Shown: positions 8,338 to 17,017, counted from the stretch's first letter. The stretch is DNA of 64,000 bases from DAIQNV01 sp038748775 (GCA_038748775.1 JBCDIT010000013.1:48230-112229), one strand, 5' to 3'. Notes: generated by a model not told the origin, from the letters alone. Translations and numbers: made by a program.

Positions 8338-9231
8338 TTGGCGAGCGGTGCGGCAACAGACAGGGAGATCGAGCTGGCCCGTCGATGGGCGGAGCGTTCA
8401 CCGTTCGCGAATGACGCATCGGCGCTCGAAGCGGTGCGACGGCTTCGTGATCGCGTGCCCGGCGCCGATCCGCTGAGGTATCTGCCGGACGTTCACCCGG
8501 GTCGCTTGCCGCGGCACGTGGCGGTGATCATGGACGGGAACGGTCGCTGGGCTCGCGAGCGAGGATTCCCGAGGAGCTTCGGGCACCGCAATGGCGTTCG
8601 GGCCGTGCGGCAGGTGGTCGAAGCGTGTGGCCGGCTGGGGATCGAGGCCCTGACGCTTTATTCGTTCAGCAGCGAGAACTGGAAACGCCCTGCGGACGAG
8701 ATCGGGGCGTTGATGGACCTGTGCGTGGCGTATGCGGAGGGCGAGCGGGCCAAGCTTGTCGACGAGAACATCCGCGTTCGGATTCTGGGCGAGCGAGATG
8801 GTCTGCCAGGCCAGGTGCTCAGGGCGCTCGATGCGTTGGTCGAGGCGACGAGCGGTTGCACCGGGAGCACGCTTTGCTTGGCGATCAACTACGGGAGCCG
8901 TGCGGAGATCGCGGCGGCGGCGAGGTCTCTGGCGGAGTCGGTGGCGGCTGGCGAACTTGATCCATCTGCGATCGACGAGACGGCGTTCGCCTCGCGACTC
9001 GGGACGGCGGGCATGCCCGATCCGGATCTGCTGGTTCGGACGGCTGGGGAGATGCGGCTGAGCAACTACCTGCTTTGGCAGATCAGCTACGCGGAGTTCT
9101 ACGTCACCGACGTGTGCTGGCCCGACTTTGGAACCGAGGCGTTTCACGACGCGATCAGGGCTTACGCGGCCCGTGATCGTCGCTTCGGCGGGCTCGATGA
9201 AGACGCGTCGGATGAGGACGAAGGTGGCTGA
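8338..9231 (+). CDS. uppS: Isoprenyl transferase (undecaprenyl diphosphate synthase)
   Basis: A 297-residue cis-prenyltransferase that builds the C55 lipid carrier for peptidoglycan and other glycans from FPP and IPP. Motifs are HVAVIMDGNGRWA with the catalytic Asp, the GHRNGVRAVR loop, YSFSSENWKRP, LCLAINYGSRAEI and the C-terminal PDLLVRTAGEMRLSNYLLWQISYAEFY. The last normally reads RTSGE-x-R-x-SNFLLWQ, so Ser is Ala here. About 55 residues precede the usual N-terminus. TTG 8338 has GAGAGGAG 7 nt upstream and was chosen; GTG 8317, which overlaps the purA stop, would add 7 residues. cdsA, another membrane-lipid gene, follows, a pairing common in bacteria. Confidence 0.92.
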   Translation: MASGAATDREIELARRWAERSPFANDASALEAVRRLRDRVPGADPLRYLPDVHPGRLPRHVAVIMDGNGRWARERGFPRSFGHRNGVRAVRQVVEACGRLGIEALTLYSFSSENWKRPADEIGALMDLCVAYAEGERAKLVDENIRVRILGERDGLPGQVLRALDALVEATSGCTGSTLCLAINYGSRAEIAAAARSLAESVAAGELDPSAIDETAFASRLGTAGMPDPDLLVRTAGEMRLSNYLLWQISYAEFYVTDVCWPDFGTEAFHDAIRAYAARDRRFGGLDEDASDEDEGG

Positions 9232-9267
9232 GTATCGCATCTGTAGACCTCGGGTAAGGGGGCGGGC

Positions 9268-10173
9268 ATGCTGAAGTTCCGCTTGCCCCTCGGGCTGGCG
9301 TTCATCGGCCTGGTCGTGCTCTGTGTCTGGATCGACGGGGTCATTGATCGGATGCCGGCGCCCGGTTGGTGGCCTCCTGGCTTGGTCGGCGTTGATGGAA
9401 CCTTGCCCCCGAGCGTGGTGGTTGTTCCGGTGCTCGGTGTGCTCGGTGTGCTGGTTGCTCGGGAACTGGCGCGGATCCTCCGGGACAAAGGCGTCGAAGC
9501 CCCTGCGGTGTTGACGTGTGGGTTGGCGTTGGTGGGCCTGGCGGTGACGGCGCTTTCGCCCGACGGGGCGACCGGCTTTACGGGTGTGACGACGGCGCAC
9601 ACGGCGCTCGGGCTTGCGCTTGTCGGATCGATGGTGGCGTACGCGAGGCGGAAGCAGACCGAAGGACTCGTCGCGGCCGCGGGCGGGGCGTTGCTGGCGT
9701 ATGCGTACATAGGGGTGCTGCTCGGGTTCTGGAGCGCGATTCGTCGCGAACACTCGGAGTGGGTCCTTCTCTGGGTTCTGCTGACGACGAAGTCGAGCGA
9801 TATCGGCGCGTACTTCGCAGGTCGGTTCCTCGGTCGGAACAAGCTGGCACCTTGGCTGAGCCCCGGAAAGACCTGGGAGGGGTTCTGGGGTGGGGTGGCG
9901 CTGAGTTCGACCGTCGGCGGCATTGGGGCCTGGTGGCTGGCTTCGAGCGGGACCGAGAATATTCCGATTTGGGCAGGGGTCGTGGTTGGCGGCGTGTTCG
10001 CGGTGGTCGGGCAGGCGGGCGACCTCGTGGCGAGCCTTTTGAAACGTGACGCCGGGCGGAAAGACGCCGGTGCGAGCGTTCCGGGGTTTGGCGGCGTGCT
10101 CGACGTCGTGGACTCGTTATTGCTTGTCGGACCGGTGGCGTTTTGGGCGTTACGAGCCATTGGCGGGAATTGA
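9268..10173 (+). CDS. cdsA: Phosphatidate cytidylyltransferase
   Basis: A 301-residue polytopic membrane enzyme making CDP-diacylglycerol from CTP and phosphatidate. About seven hydrophobic helices are seen. Conserved blocks are SSDIGAYFAGRFLGRNKLAPWLSPGKTWEGFWGG and, near the C-terminus, LLKRDAGRKDAGASVPGFGG followed by VLDVVDS. The PROSITE-type signature ends PGHGG...DR.D; here the His is Phe and the Arg after the first Asp is Val, so this is a divergent CdsA. The ATG at 9268 lies 36 nt downstream of uppS, matching the usual uppS-cdsA order. Confidence 0.88.
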   Translation: MLKFRLPLGLAFIGLVVLCVWIDGVIDRMPAPGWWPPGLVGVDGTLPPSVVVVPVLGVLGVLVARELARILRDKGVEAPAVLTCGLALVGLAVTALSPDGATGFTGVTTAHTALGLALVGSMVAYARRKQTEGLVAAAGGALLAYAYIGVLLGFWSAIRREHSEWVLLWVLLTTKSSDIGAYFAGRFLGRNKLAPWLSPGKTWEGFWGGVALSSTVGGIGAWWLASSGTENIPIWAGVVVGGVFAVVGQAGDLVASLLKRDAGRKDAGASVPGFGGVLDVVDSLLLVGPVAFWALRAIGGN

Positions 10174-10282
10174 CGACAAACCGGGGGGATCTTGGCTACA
10201 CTCCAGCAATGCACCGCTGCCCAGGATCGGGCTCAGTCGTAATCGTGAGGTCCCGGCGGGCGCGGGCGAACGAGGACGATGC

Positions 10283-11038
10283 ATGACGGTGACGGACAAC
10301 TTGCTCCGGGTCTTCCGGGTAGATCAGCAGATCACGGGTCTTCAGGCCCGCCTCCGAGCGGCCGAGCGATTCCTCAATGAGCAAGTCGGCCATCTGAGCG
10401 AGATCGATACGCAGCGGTCTGCGAACGCGACGCAGATCAAGCAGCTCACCACTGCTGCGTCGGACGCCGAGGGCGAGGCGGCGCGTCTCGAAGAGCACAT
10501 CGCTGAGCTCCGTGAACGCATGAACAATGCGAGCACAAATAAGGAGTACAAGGCGCTGTTGACCGAGATGAACACCTTCAAGGAACAGAAGGCAGAGCAA
10601 GAGACCAAGGCGGTCGAGCTCCTTGAGAAGATTGAGGGTCTGAAATCTCGGCAGGATGAACTCGATAGCGCCGCTGGCGAGCGCGAGAAGGTCAAGGGTG
10701 TTGCCGAAGGTGACCGAGCCCAGCGTGCCGCGGAGATCAAAGAGAAGCTCGCTTCACTTGAGACCGAGCGTGCGGGCCTGATCTCGGATGTTCCGGGGTC
10801 GGTCATGGCGACCTACGACGAGCTCGTCGAGCGGCTCGAAGAGGACGCGATGGCTCCGATCGAGGTGCAGGACCGCAAGCGGCACGAGTTCACCTGCGGG
10901 GCGTGCATGATGTCGCTGCCGATCGAGTCGATGTCGGCGCTGCTGAGCCACGGGTCGCTGACACTCTGCGTGTCGTGCGGGTGCATCCTGTATCTCGAAG
11001 AGAATACCCGTGAGGCGATGACGGTCTCGAAGAAGTGA
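10283..11038 (+). CDS. Coiled-coil protein with C4 zinc ribbon (DUF164/CT398-like)
   Basis: A 251-residue protein. Residues about 10-175 form a long charged heptad-type helix pair (e.g. AEGEAARLEEHIAELRERM, with STNKEYKALLTEM at the hinge), and the C-terminus carries a zinc ribbon, CGACMMSLP...CVSCGCILY. This architecture, with the NNASTNKEYKALLTEM signature, is that of the zf-RING_7/DUF164 family (chlamydial CT398, actinobacterial relatives). CT398 binds RNA polymerase sigma-54 and type III secretion parts in Chlamydia; the role elsewhere is unknown. ATG 10283 begins MTVTDNLLRVFRVDQQI, the family's usual start; the longer frame from 10046 is the shadow of cdsA. Confidence 0.85.
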   Translation: MTVTDNLLRVFRVDQQITGLQARLRAAERFLNEQVGHLSEIDTQRSANATQIKQLTTAASDAEGEAARLEEHIAELRERMNNASTNKEYKALLTEMNTFKEQKAEQETKAVELLEKIEGLKSRQDELDSAAGEREKVKGVAEGDRAQRAAEIKEKLASLETERAGLISDVPGSVMATYDELVERLEEDAMAPIEVQDRKRHEFTCGACMMSLPIESMSALLSHGSLTLCVSCGCILYLEENTREAMTVSKK

Positions 11039-11048
11039 TCGCGGGAGG

Positions 11049-11402
11049 ATGGGGGCGCCGCCGGTCCGGACGAGTCGCGAGCCGGGGTTGCTTAGCGTCA
11101 CGGGCGGGCTGACCCCGGTGGTAGGGATGCTGCTCTTTGTCGCAGCGTTTGTCGCCGTTGAGATTGAGGAGCCCCCGCCGCCTGAGCCGGAGCCGACGCT
11201 CTGGGTAAACGGCGAAGAGGTGACGATGTCCGTCGCGGCGAGCGCGCTGCGCGGCTGGTTGGTCAGCAAAGACCGCCTCATCTTGAGCTACGAAGCTGAT
11301 CCTCCGCCGCCCGCCAGTCCGGCTGTTTCCGAGGTGCTGTTCTTGTGCTGTGGGTTGTTTGCGTTCGTCGGGCTCGTACTCGGTGGCGTGGCATACCTTT
11401 GA
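11049..11402 (+). CDS. Small two-helix membrane protein, unknown function
   Basis: A 117-residue frame with one hydrophobic segment near residues 19-38 (LTPVVGMLLFVAAFVAVEI), a Pro-rich soluble stretch (EEPPPPEPEP) and a second segment at about 93-117. The soluble middle of about 50 residues would face the periplasm or cytoplasm depending on orientation. It lies 10 nt after the zinc-ribbon coiled-coil gene on the same strand, so co-transcription is likely. No family is recognised. A further short hydrophobic frame continues in the same phase after its TGA. Confidence 0.6.
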   Translation: MGAPPVRTSREPGLLSVTGGLTPVVGMLLFVAAFVAVEIEEPPPPEPEPTLWVNGEEVTMSVAASALRGWLVSKDRLILSYEADPPPPASPAVSEVLFLCCGLFAFVGLVLGGVAYL

Positions 11403-11414
11403 TGTCATCGCTCT

Positions 11415-11525
11415 GTGTGGACGCTCGTCGCCCTCTGGCCGCTTGGGGTGCTCTACGTCGGGGCCCACTTCCTCGCGGCGATGGGGGTCGCGTTCGCGGC
11501 GTTGGCCACCGGGTGCAGCGGGTGA
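11415..11525 (+). CDS. Possible 36-aa single-helix membrane peptide
   Basis: A GTG at 11415 opens a 36-residue frame that is nearly all hydrophobic (WTLVALWPLGVLYVGAHFLAAMGV and so on) and ends CSG. It is in the same phase as the preceding 117-aa gene, separated only by that gene's TGA at 11400-11402. It could be a separate micropeptide or the lost C-terminal helices of the upstream gene. No Shine-Dalgarno is obvious. Weak call. Confidence 0.22.
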   Translation: MWTLVALWPLGVLYVGAHFLAAMGVAFAALATGCSG

Positions 11526-11554
11526 CTCGGCGCCGGCGGCGTCTCGACTCGGAT

Positions 11555-12616
11555 CTAAAACAACTCGGACTGTGATGGCGGATCGGAGGGCGCCGCGAGC
11601 CCGAGGTGTTGGGCGCTGGCTTTGGTGAGCATTCGTCCTCGCCGCGTCCTGGCCAGGAAGCCAATCTGGAGCAGGTAGGGCTCGACGACGTCTTCGAGGG
11701 TGCCGGCGTCTTCGTTCATCGTCGCGGCGACGGTTTCGAGGCCGACGGGCCCGCCTCCGTAGGTCGTTCCGATTGCTTTGAGATAGCTTCGGTCAAGTTC
11801 GTCGAGCCCGAGCGCGTCCACGCCCTCGAGCTTCAACGCTGCATCGACGACGCTCTGGCTGAGCACGCCGCCGGCTCGAACATCGGCGTAGTCGCGGACG
11901 CGGCGGAGGAGTCGGTTTGCGATGCGGGGCGTGCCCCTTGCGCGGCGGGCGATTGCGGCGAGAGCATCGTCGGCGTCTTGGCCGGAGGCGTCGATGGAGA
12001 GCAAGGCCGCGTTTCGCCGGAGGATGTGGAGCAGATCGGCCTGCGAGTAGTACCGCAGGTGGTGGGCGATCCCGAAGCGTGAGCGGAGCGGGGCGCTGAG
12101 CAGGCCCGCCCTCGTGGTAGCCCCGATGAGCGTGAACGGCTTGAGCGTGATCTGGACCGTCCGCGCGTTGAGGCCGGTGTCGAGGCTCACGTCGATCCGG
12201 AAGTCCTCCATCGCTGGGTAGATGAACTCCTCGACCGCGATCGGGAGCCGGTGGATCTCATCGATAAAGAGGATGTCGCCTGGCTGGACGCGGGTCAGCG
12301 CGCTCACCAGGTCGGTACCTCTCGCGAGCGCCGGGCCCGAGGTGACATGGAGGGCGGTCCCCATCTCGTTTGCCACAACGTGGGCGAGGGTGGTTTTGCC
12401 GAGGCCAGGGGGCCCGTGTAGGAGGAGGTGTTCGAGGGGCTCCTCCCGTTTCTTCACCGCTTGGATGGCGATCTCAAGGCGCTCGAGGAGTTCGGGCTGG
12501 CCGACATAGTCGTCGAGGGTCTTCGGGCGGAGGGCCAGAGAGGCCTCGGCTTCGGCGGCGGCGGCCGGGGTGTCGGGGTCGGGCTCGCGGGGGGAGAGAA
12601 GGCGTTCGGTGGCCAT
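11555..12616 (-). CDS. ruvB: Holliday junction branch migration ATPase RuvB
   Basis: A 353-residue AAA+ motor that drives RuvA-bound Holliday junctions. It contains FIDE..GQ-type TLDDYVGQPELLERL, Walker A GPPGLGKTT (residues about 68-76), Walker B FIDEIHRL, sensor 1 GATTRAGLL, the arginine-finger region APLRSRFGI, and the C-terminal winged helix ending TRRGRMLTKASAQHLGL. Length is normal. ruvA and ruvC are not in the window. The start ATG at 12616 is immediately followed upstream by an inverted-repeat element, so its promoter must lie within or beyond that element. Confidence 0.96.
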   Translation of the reverse strand: MATERLLSPREPDPDTPAAAAEAEASLALRPKTLDDYVGQPELLERLEIAIQAVKKREEPLEHLLLHGPPGLGKTTLAHVVANEMGTALHVTSGPALARGTDLVSALTRVQPGDILFIDEIHRLPIAVEEFIYPAMEDFRIDVSLDTGLNARTVQITLKPFTLIGATTRAGLLSAPLRSRFGIAHHLRYYSQADLLHILRRNAALLSIDASGQDADDALAAIARRARGTPRIANRLLRRVRDYADVRAGGVLSQSVVDAALKLEGVDALGLDELDRSYLKAIGTTYGGGPVGLETVAATMNEDAGTLEDVVEPYLLQIGFLARTRRGRMLTKASAQHLGLAAPSDPPSQSELF

Positions 12617-12628
12617 TGGGGGAGTCTA

Positions 12629-12784
12629 GGGGAGGGGCGGTGGGCAGTGGGCAGTAGGCCAAGGGCAATGGGCAATGGGGGAGGGGGCGGAGGTGGGGAA
12701 GGGAGAGGCTTGGGTCAACGGGCGTTCTTTGGGTGCCGCGGCGGTGTTCTCTGGCCCATTGCCCACTGCCCACCGCCCCTCCCC
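12629..12784. repeat. 156-bp element with 25-bp perfect terminal inverted repeats
   Basis: The left arm at 12629-12653 is the exact reverse complement of the right arm at 12760-12784 (25 of 25). Inside, next to the left arm, are tandem copies of GGGCARTGGGCARTRGG-type units (12641-12680). The element fills most of the ruvB/M28-gene gap (12617-12797), has no coding capacity of its own, and could fold into a large hairpin or be a MITE-like mobile remnant. No target-site duplication is evident at its edges. Confidence 0.7.
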
Positions 12785-12797
12785 TCGCGGCCGTCGA

Positions 12798-14903
12798 TCA
12801 CTGCGCGGCGGCGACGTCTTCGGTCTCCTCGGGGCCTGGGTCGCGGGGGAGGAGGATTGGGGCGTTGGCGAGGCGGTAGGCGGTGATCGCGGTGGTCACG
12901 GCCGACTGGATCAGGTACTCCTCGATGGCCTGGTCGATCGTGTCGCGCTGGGTGTGCCAGGCGTAGCGGTAGTCGGCTCGCCCGACTTCATCCCAGTAGA
13001 GGCCCGGGATGTTCTCGGCGTTGAACGACGCGTGGTCGGAGCCGCGATGGGTTTGGAGGGTGCGGCCGGTGTTGCGGATGTTGACGTTGAGGTATCCGGC
13101 GAGTTCGTCGTTGTCGGGAATGTCGTCGTTCGTGAGCCGCTCGTAGTCGGTGTCGGAGAAGAACAGTCCGTTGACCGGGGCGGTCGCGGCGGCGAGCATG
13201 TCGACCATGTTCTCGGCGCTCGGTACGCCGCCCTGGTAGTTGGTGCCCCCGTCGTCATTGAGCATGACCGAGATGTTGGCTTTCTCTTGCGCGGAGAGTG
13301 CGGCGACGTACTCACGCGAGCCGTGGAGGCCCTGTTCTTCACCGGTCCAAAGGATGACGCGGATGGTGCGACGGGGTTTGGCCCCGATGGTTCCGAGGAT
13401 GCGCCCGACTTCCATCATCACGGCGGTGCCGGTTCCGTTGTCGACGGTGCCCTGGGAGCCCGGTCCGTCCCAGCTATCGAGGTGGGCGGAGACGATGATG
13501 ACTTCTTCGGGCAGGTCGGTCCCGGGGATGTCGGCGATGACGTTGAAGCAATCGATCGGGCCTTCGGCGACGGAGTGGGGGAGATCGGCCCTGATGGTCA
13601 GCTCTTGTCCGTCGGCGAGGCGCGAGTTGATGAAGTCGTAGTCCGGGCCGGTGATGTTGATCTCGACATCGCGGGGCAGCTCGGACACCGGCGCCTCACG
13701 CCAGGAGACGGTCCGGGTGGTCCAAACGCGTTCGTCCTTCGACGAGCTGACGAAGCCGGCAGGATCACGCTCGAGAACGTGGGCGAGGACTTGGTCCGGC
13801 GTCTCGCTGATGGTCGGAGGCGCTTTCGCGATCTCGGAGGCGGTCTCGCGCGTTTCCGAGTCTTCGGCTGTCAGGCGGATGGGGTAATCGCCATCGCCCG
13901 ACGAGCCGACGTACGCGCCGTCGGTCGCGAGCGAGAGTTTGATGTTGCTCTGGCCCATCGGGTTGGGCCACGCGAACCCGAGGTTGGCTCCGTCCTCGTT
14001 CACTTCGGCGATGGGGCCGGAGTGGAAGCGTTCTATCGTGAAGACGCCCTCGGTCACCTCGCCTGCCGCGTTCCGCTGGAGGATGAGCGTCGCAGGCAGC
14101 GGGCTGCCTCGGTAGGTCATCGAGCCGACCCAGGTGATCTGACCATTCGCGAGGGCGGGGAGCGGCGTCTCCGCTTCGCGGGCCTCTTCGGCTTCAGCGA
14201 CAACCTCCGGGCTGAAGGGGTCGAATTCGCCGGTGCGGATCGAATGCCGGAGATCGTGGCGTTCGCGCATCTGGAAGCCCACGCTCCGAACGCCGCGCCG
14301 GTCTCCGTAGAGCGGGGGGACGAGAATCCAGGCGCCGGTGAGTTCGTCGCCCAGCTCGTCGGCTTCAACGAGTGACTCCGGCATCTTGATGACCGGTCCG
14401 GCGACGGGTCCGTCGGTGCCCAGGGTCCACGCGAGTGTCGTGAATTGCAACTCGCGGTCGACGCGCGTTTCTGGGTCGCCGTCGTCGGAATCGATAACGG
14501 TGATGAGCTCGGCGTTCGCGTCGCCGCGGTCGAAACGCGCGGAGATCTCGCCCCATCGCTCGCGGCGTGCGGATTCGAGGCCCCACTCGTTGAACTTGCT
14601 GACCGCCCACTTTTCGGCTTCGACGGAGTTGGCCGAACCGGTGAGGCGGGGCCCGATGTCGACGCACAGGTGGGTGAGCAGATCGAGGACCTGAGAGTTC
14701 GCGGTGCCCTCGTTGTAGATGTCAACGAGTGTTGCTTCGCCGCCCATGTCGATATCGGGGACCTCGGCGCGGGCGCCGTCGATCACGGCGTACGCGCGTT
14801 CGCCTCGGATCGAATCGAGGGTGGGGGCGCATCCTCCGGCGAGGGTGACGAGGGCGAAGAGCGAAAGAGCCGGCGTCGCGTGGCGTCTGAATCGGTTGGT
14901 CAT
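12798..14903 (-). CDS. M28 family zinc peptidase, lipoprotein
   Basis: A 701-residue exported aminopeptidase-like protein. The N-terminus is a lipoprotein signal, with lipobox LAGGC at residues 21-25. The M28 core is in the last 300 residues: VSAHLDSWDGPGSQGTVDNGTG (zinc-binding H and D), LWTGEEQGLHGSREYV (catalytic and zinc Glu), LNDDGG, SDHASF and WHTQRDT with the last zinc His. Residues about 170-420 hold a PA-like insert region as in the larger M28 peptidases of carboxypeptidase-Q/PSMA type. It should sit on the outer or cytoplasmic membrane face and trim peptides. It is a single gene on the minus strand, 46 nt upstream of the exported 468-aa protein's stop. Confidence 0.9.
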   Translation of the reverse strand: MTNRFRRHATPALSLFALVTLAGGCAPTLDSIRGERAYAVIDGARAEVPDIDMGGEATLVDIYNEGTANSQVLDLLTHLCVDIGPRLTGSANSVEAEKWAVSKFNEWGLESARRERWGEISARFDRGDANAELITVIDSDDGDPETRVDRELQFTTLAWTLGTDGPVAGPVIKMPESLVEADELGDELTGAWILVPPLYGDRRGVRSVGFQMRERHDLRHSIRTGEFDPFSPEVVAEAEEAREAETPLPALANGQITWVGSMTYRGSPLPATLILQRNAAGEVTEGVFTIERFHSGPIAEVNEDGANLGFAWPNPMGQSNIKLSLATDGAYVGSSGDGDYPIRLTAEDSETRETASEIAKAPPTISETPDQVLAHVLERDPAGFVSSSKDERVWTTRTVSWREAPVSELPRDVEINITGPDYDFINSRLADGQELTIRADLPHSVAEGPIDCFNVIADIPGTDLPEEVIIVSAHLDSWDGPGSQGTVDNGTGTAVMMEVGRILGTIGAKPRRTIRVILWTGEEQGLHGSREYVAALSAQEKANISVMLNDDGGTNYQGGVPSAENMVDMLAAATAPVNGLFFSDTDYERLTNDDIPDNDELAGYLNVNIRNTGRTLQTHRGSDHASFNAENIPGLYWDEVGRADYRYAWHTQRDTIDQAIEEYLIQSAVTTAITAYRLANAPILLPRDPGPEETEDVAAAQ

Positions 14904-14949
14904 GCAGCCAGCGTATCGCGGTTGACCGCCGGTGGGCGCAACAGCCCGT

Positions 14950-16356
14950 TCAGTTCAGGGGCAGTCCCTTGCTCGACCACAGCCGATAGAGGCGGTCGAA
15001 ATCCGTTGCCTCCCAGACAAGACCAGAGTCCATCTCGGTGCGCATCGAGGTGCCAGACGGGCTGAGCTGGGTGGCCTGTGTCCGCCCGTCTTCGAATCGC
15101 GTGTCGAGCGACCAGCCGCGGTCGGTGCGGGACAGCGATTCAATGCGTTCGACGACGCCTTCGCGCTGCGAGTCGTACGCGTTGAACGTGTAGGTGCCCG
15201 GCTCTGCGGCCGCCGCGAGGAGGCGGGGAAGCAGCAGGCTTTCGACCCGGCTGAGGAACCCCTCAACCTTGAAGTCAGGGCGGATAGTGCGTCGGCCGCT
15301 ACGCCCCTGGGAAATACTGATGGTCAGGTCGCGTCCCTGGCGGGCGCCGGTTTCGGTCCAGACCGCGACCGGGCCTTCGGAGCGGACCGACATCGTGACG
15401 GACCAGGTTTCGTCGCGCCTCGACTCTGACAGGAAGTAGCGGGCCTTCGAGTCGATTCGTTCGCCCGACTCACCGAGCAGACGGGCGTCGACGGCGACGA
15501 TGTACCCGGGCTCGCGTTCAGCGGCAGACCAACGTTCGCGGGGCGTCCCGGTGACGTCGCCTCGATGGCCGGTTGAGGCGATCGTTCGGCGGTAACCGCG
15601 TTCGACGTCGGTGGCCGCGGAGCCGCCCGGCCGGAAGAGCCGTTCGAAGCGTGGCGCCGCATCGGCCAGCATGACGGCCAGTTCTTCCTTCGTCAGCCCG
15701 GCGAGCAGCGTTGCAGCCGAGCGGCGTTCGGCTTCGTTTGCCTTTGCGACAAGATCGTCCGACCGGGGGATCACCGTCGCGAGGATGGCCTCGAACGTCG
15801 GTCGGGCTGAATCGGCATGACGCCCGGAGGTCAAGAGATCGAACACGACCCTGCGTCCGTCGGCGGCGTCGAGAACGGCGATTCCTCGGATGATCGGATC
15901 GCTTTGTCGTCGCGGGGCGAGCTTGGCGTACAGGGCACGGGTCTTCGTGCCCTTCGTGGCGACGACGGGGCCAGGGCCGAGAAACTCGCCCTTTGCGGTT
16001 CTCGGGCGACTCCGATTGGGGTCGAAACTCGTGGGATCAGGGAGCTCGATGGCTTCGGCCAGCAGCCGGGCGGCGTCCTGTTCCGCGGTGGTCTCTGTGT
16101 TCTGGGTGTTGATTCGAGCCTGTACGACGATGGTCCCATGGCTTTCGGGCAGCGTGATGGTTGTGACTTGCCGATTGGCCAGGGTCCGGGTTTCCGATTT
16201 GGCCCCGATCGGCACGCGAAGGGCGATGCCCGCGCGGTCGAGTCGGAGCGGTTCATCGGCAAGATCAGGTAGGGCAGAGGCTTGGAGACATAACGCCAGG
16301 GCCAAAACCACGAAGGCAAGCGAAAGGAATTTGTTTGGAAAGGGAGGTGTCTTCAT
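14950..16356 (-). CDS. Exported protein of unknown function
   Basis: A 468-residue protein with a clear Sec signal (NKFLSLAFVVLALALCLQASA, cleavage after ASA). The mature part is mixed alpha/beta, with a mid-section rich in charged residues and a C-terminal region of repeated beta strands (PGTYTFNAYDSQREGVVERIESL onward) that ends in a short WSSKGLPLN. No family is recognised; the C-terminal part reads like a periplasmic protein that measures or transforms a lipid- or polymer-like ligand, but this is only an impression. ATG 16356 (MKTPPFPNK) was chosen over ATG 16386 because it has AGGGAGG just upstream and gives a canonical signal peptide. It diverges from the S10 operon. Confidence 0.7.
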   Translation of the reverse strand: MKTPPFPNKFLSLAFVVLALALCLQASALPDLADEPLRLDRAGIALRVPIGAKSETRTLANRQVTTITLPESHGTIVVQARINTQNTETTAEQDAARLLAEAIELPDPTSFDPNRSRPRTAKGEFLGPGPVVATKGTKTRALYAKLAPRRQSDPIIRGIAVLDAADGRRVVFDLLTSGRHADSARPTFEAILATVIPRSDDLVAKANEAERRSAATLLAGLTKEELAVMLADAAPRFERLFRPGGSAATDVERGYRRTIASTGHRGDVTGTPRERWSAAEREPGYIVAVDARLLGESGERIDSKARYFLSESRRDETWSVTMSVRSEGPVAVWTETGARQGRDLTISISQGRSGRRTIRPDFKVEGFLSRVESLLLPRLLAAAAEPGTYTFNAYDSQREGVVERIESLSRTDRGWSLDTRFEDGRTQATQLSPSGTSMRTEMDSGLVWEATDFDRLYRLWSSKGLPLN

Positions 16357-16453
16357 CGGCAATGGCTCTGGCGAGGCAACGGGCACAGCAGGAGTATTGG
16401 AGGGAGAAGGCTGACGGGCACGGAAGAAAGTGAATCTGAGAAGCTGAGGTGAG

Positions 16454-16481
16454 TTGACACTCGCGGTTGGAGTTCTACGCT
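16454..16481 (+). promoter_or_regulatory. Candidate sigma-70 promoter of the ribosomal superoperon
   Basis: A perfect TTGACA at 16454-16459 is followed after 16 nt by TACGCT at 16476-16481. It lies about 205 nt upstream of rpsJ in the 330-bp gap between the exported-protein gene and rpsJ and would give a leader of roughly 200 nt. A second TTGACA at 16592-16597 lacks a good -10. Confidence 0.45.
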
Positions 16482-16600
16482 ACCGGGCTCCACCGGGGCC
16501 GGTTCGTGGTCGCCGTGTCTCTTCTTGAGACGCCGCGGGCGGGTCAGCAGCCTCGGAACTTGTGAAGGTTTGTAGCTCGGGCGGTCCGGGCTTGACAGAG

Positions 16601-16663
16601 CCGGCCTCCGGGCCGGATGGGATCGGCACCCCTGACGCGGTTTCCAGGATGGAACGGGTCAGG
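16601..16663 (+). promoter_or_regulatory. rpsJ leader hairpins, one with an AGGAU loop
   Basis: Two hairpins are seen. 16601-16616 is CCGGCC / GGCCGG closed by a UCCG tetraloop. 16631-16663 has outer stem CCTGAC / GTCAGG, an internal loop, and inner stem TTCC / GGAA capped by AGGAT (16646-16650). They lie 24-86 nt before the rpsJ ATG, the place where autoregulatory leaders of S10 operons occur. No known leader family was recognised. Confidence 0.5.
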
Positions 16664-16686
16664 CCAGAACGGGCGACGCGAACGGC

Positions 16687-16998
16687 ATGAGCGGCGGACC
16701 ACGCATCCGGATACGTATGGAGGCCTACGACCACATCGCGCTCGATGCGTCGGCGCGCGAGATCGTGGACCACGCGAAGCGGACCAATGCTCGTGTGAAG
16801 GGTCCTGTCCCGCTGCCAACCCGGATCGAGCGGTACACCGTTCTCCGCGGTCCGTTTGTCGACAAGAAGAGCCGGGAGCAGTACGAGATCCGCACCCACA
16901 AGCGGATCATCGACATCCTGGAGCCCAACGCTCGGACGGTTGAGGCGTTGAACCGCCTCGTTGTCCCGGCGGGTGTGTTTGTGAAGATCAAGGCCTGA
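16687..16998 (+). CDS. rpsJ: 30S ribosomal protein S10
   Basis: A 103-residue 30S head protein that also acts in transcription antitermination with NusB. RIRIRMEAYDHIALD, PLPTRIERYTVLRGPFVDKKSREQYEIRTHKRIIDI and the final LVVPAGVFVKIKA match the family along its full length. The ATG at 16687 gives a standard N-terminus. It is the first gene of the ribosomal superoperon, 19 nt before rplC. Confidence 0.97.
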   Translation: MSGGPRIRIRMEAYDHIALDASAREIVDHAKRTNARVKGPVPLPTRIERYTVLRGPFVDKKSREQYEIRTHKRIIDILEPNARTVEALNRLVVPAGVFVKIKA

Positions 16999-17017
16999 GA
17001 CTCGAGTAGGTGACGCG

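Noticed and set aside
8398..9753. 451-aa minus-strand frame opposite uppS and cdsA
   Set aside because: Composition is Arg/His-rich shadow sequence; both plus-strand genes are certain.
12675..14375. 566-aa plus-strand frame
   Set aside because: Antisense to the M28 peptidase, and it begins inside the inverted-repeat element.
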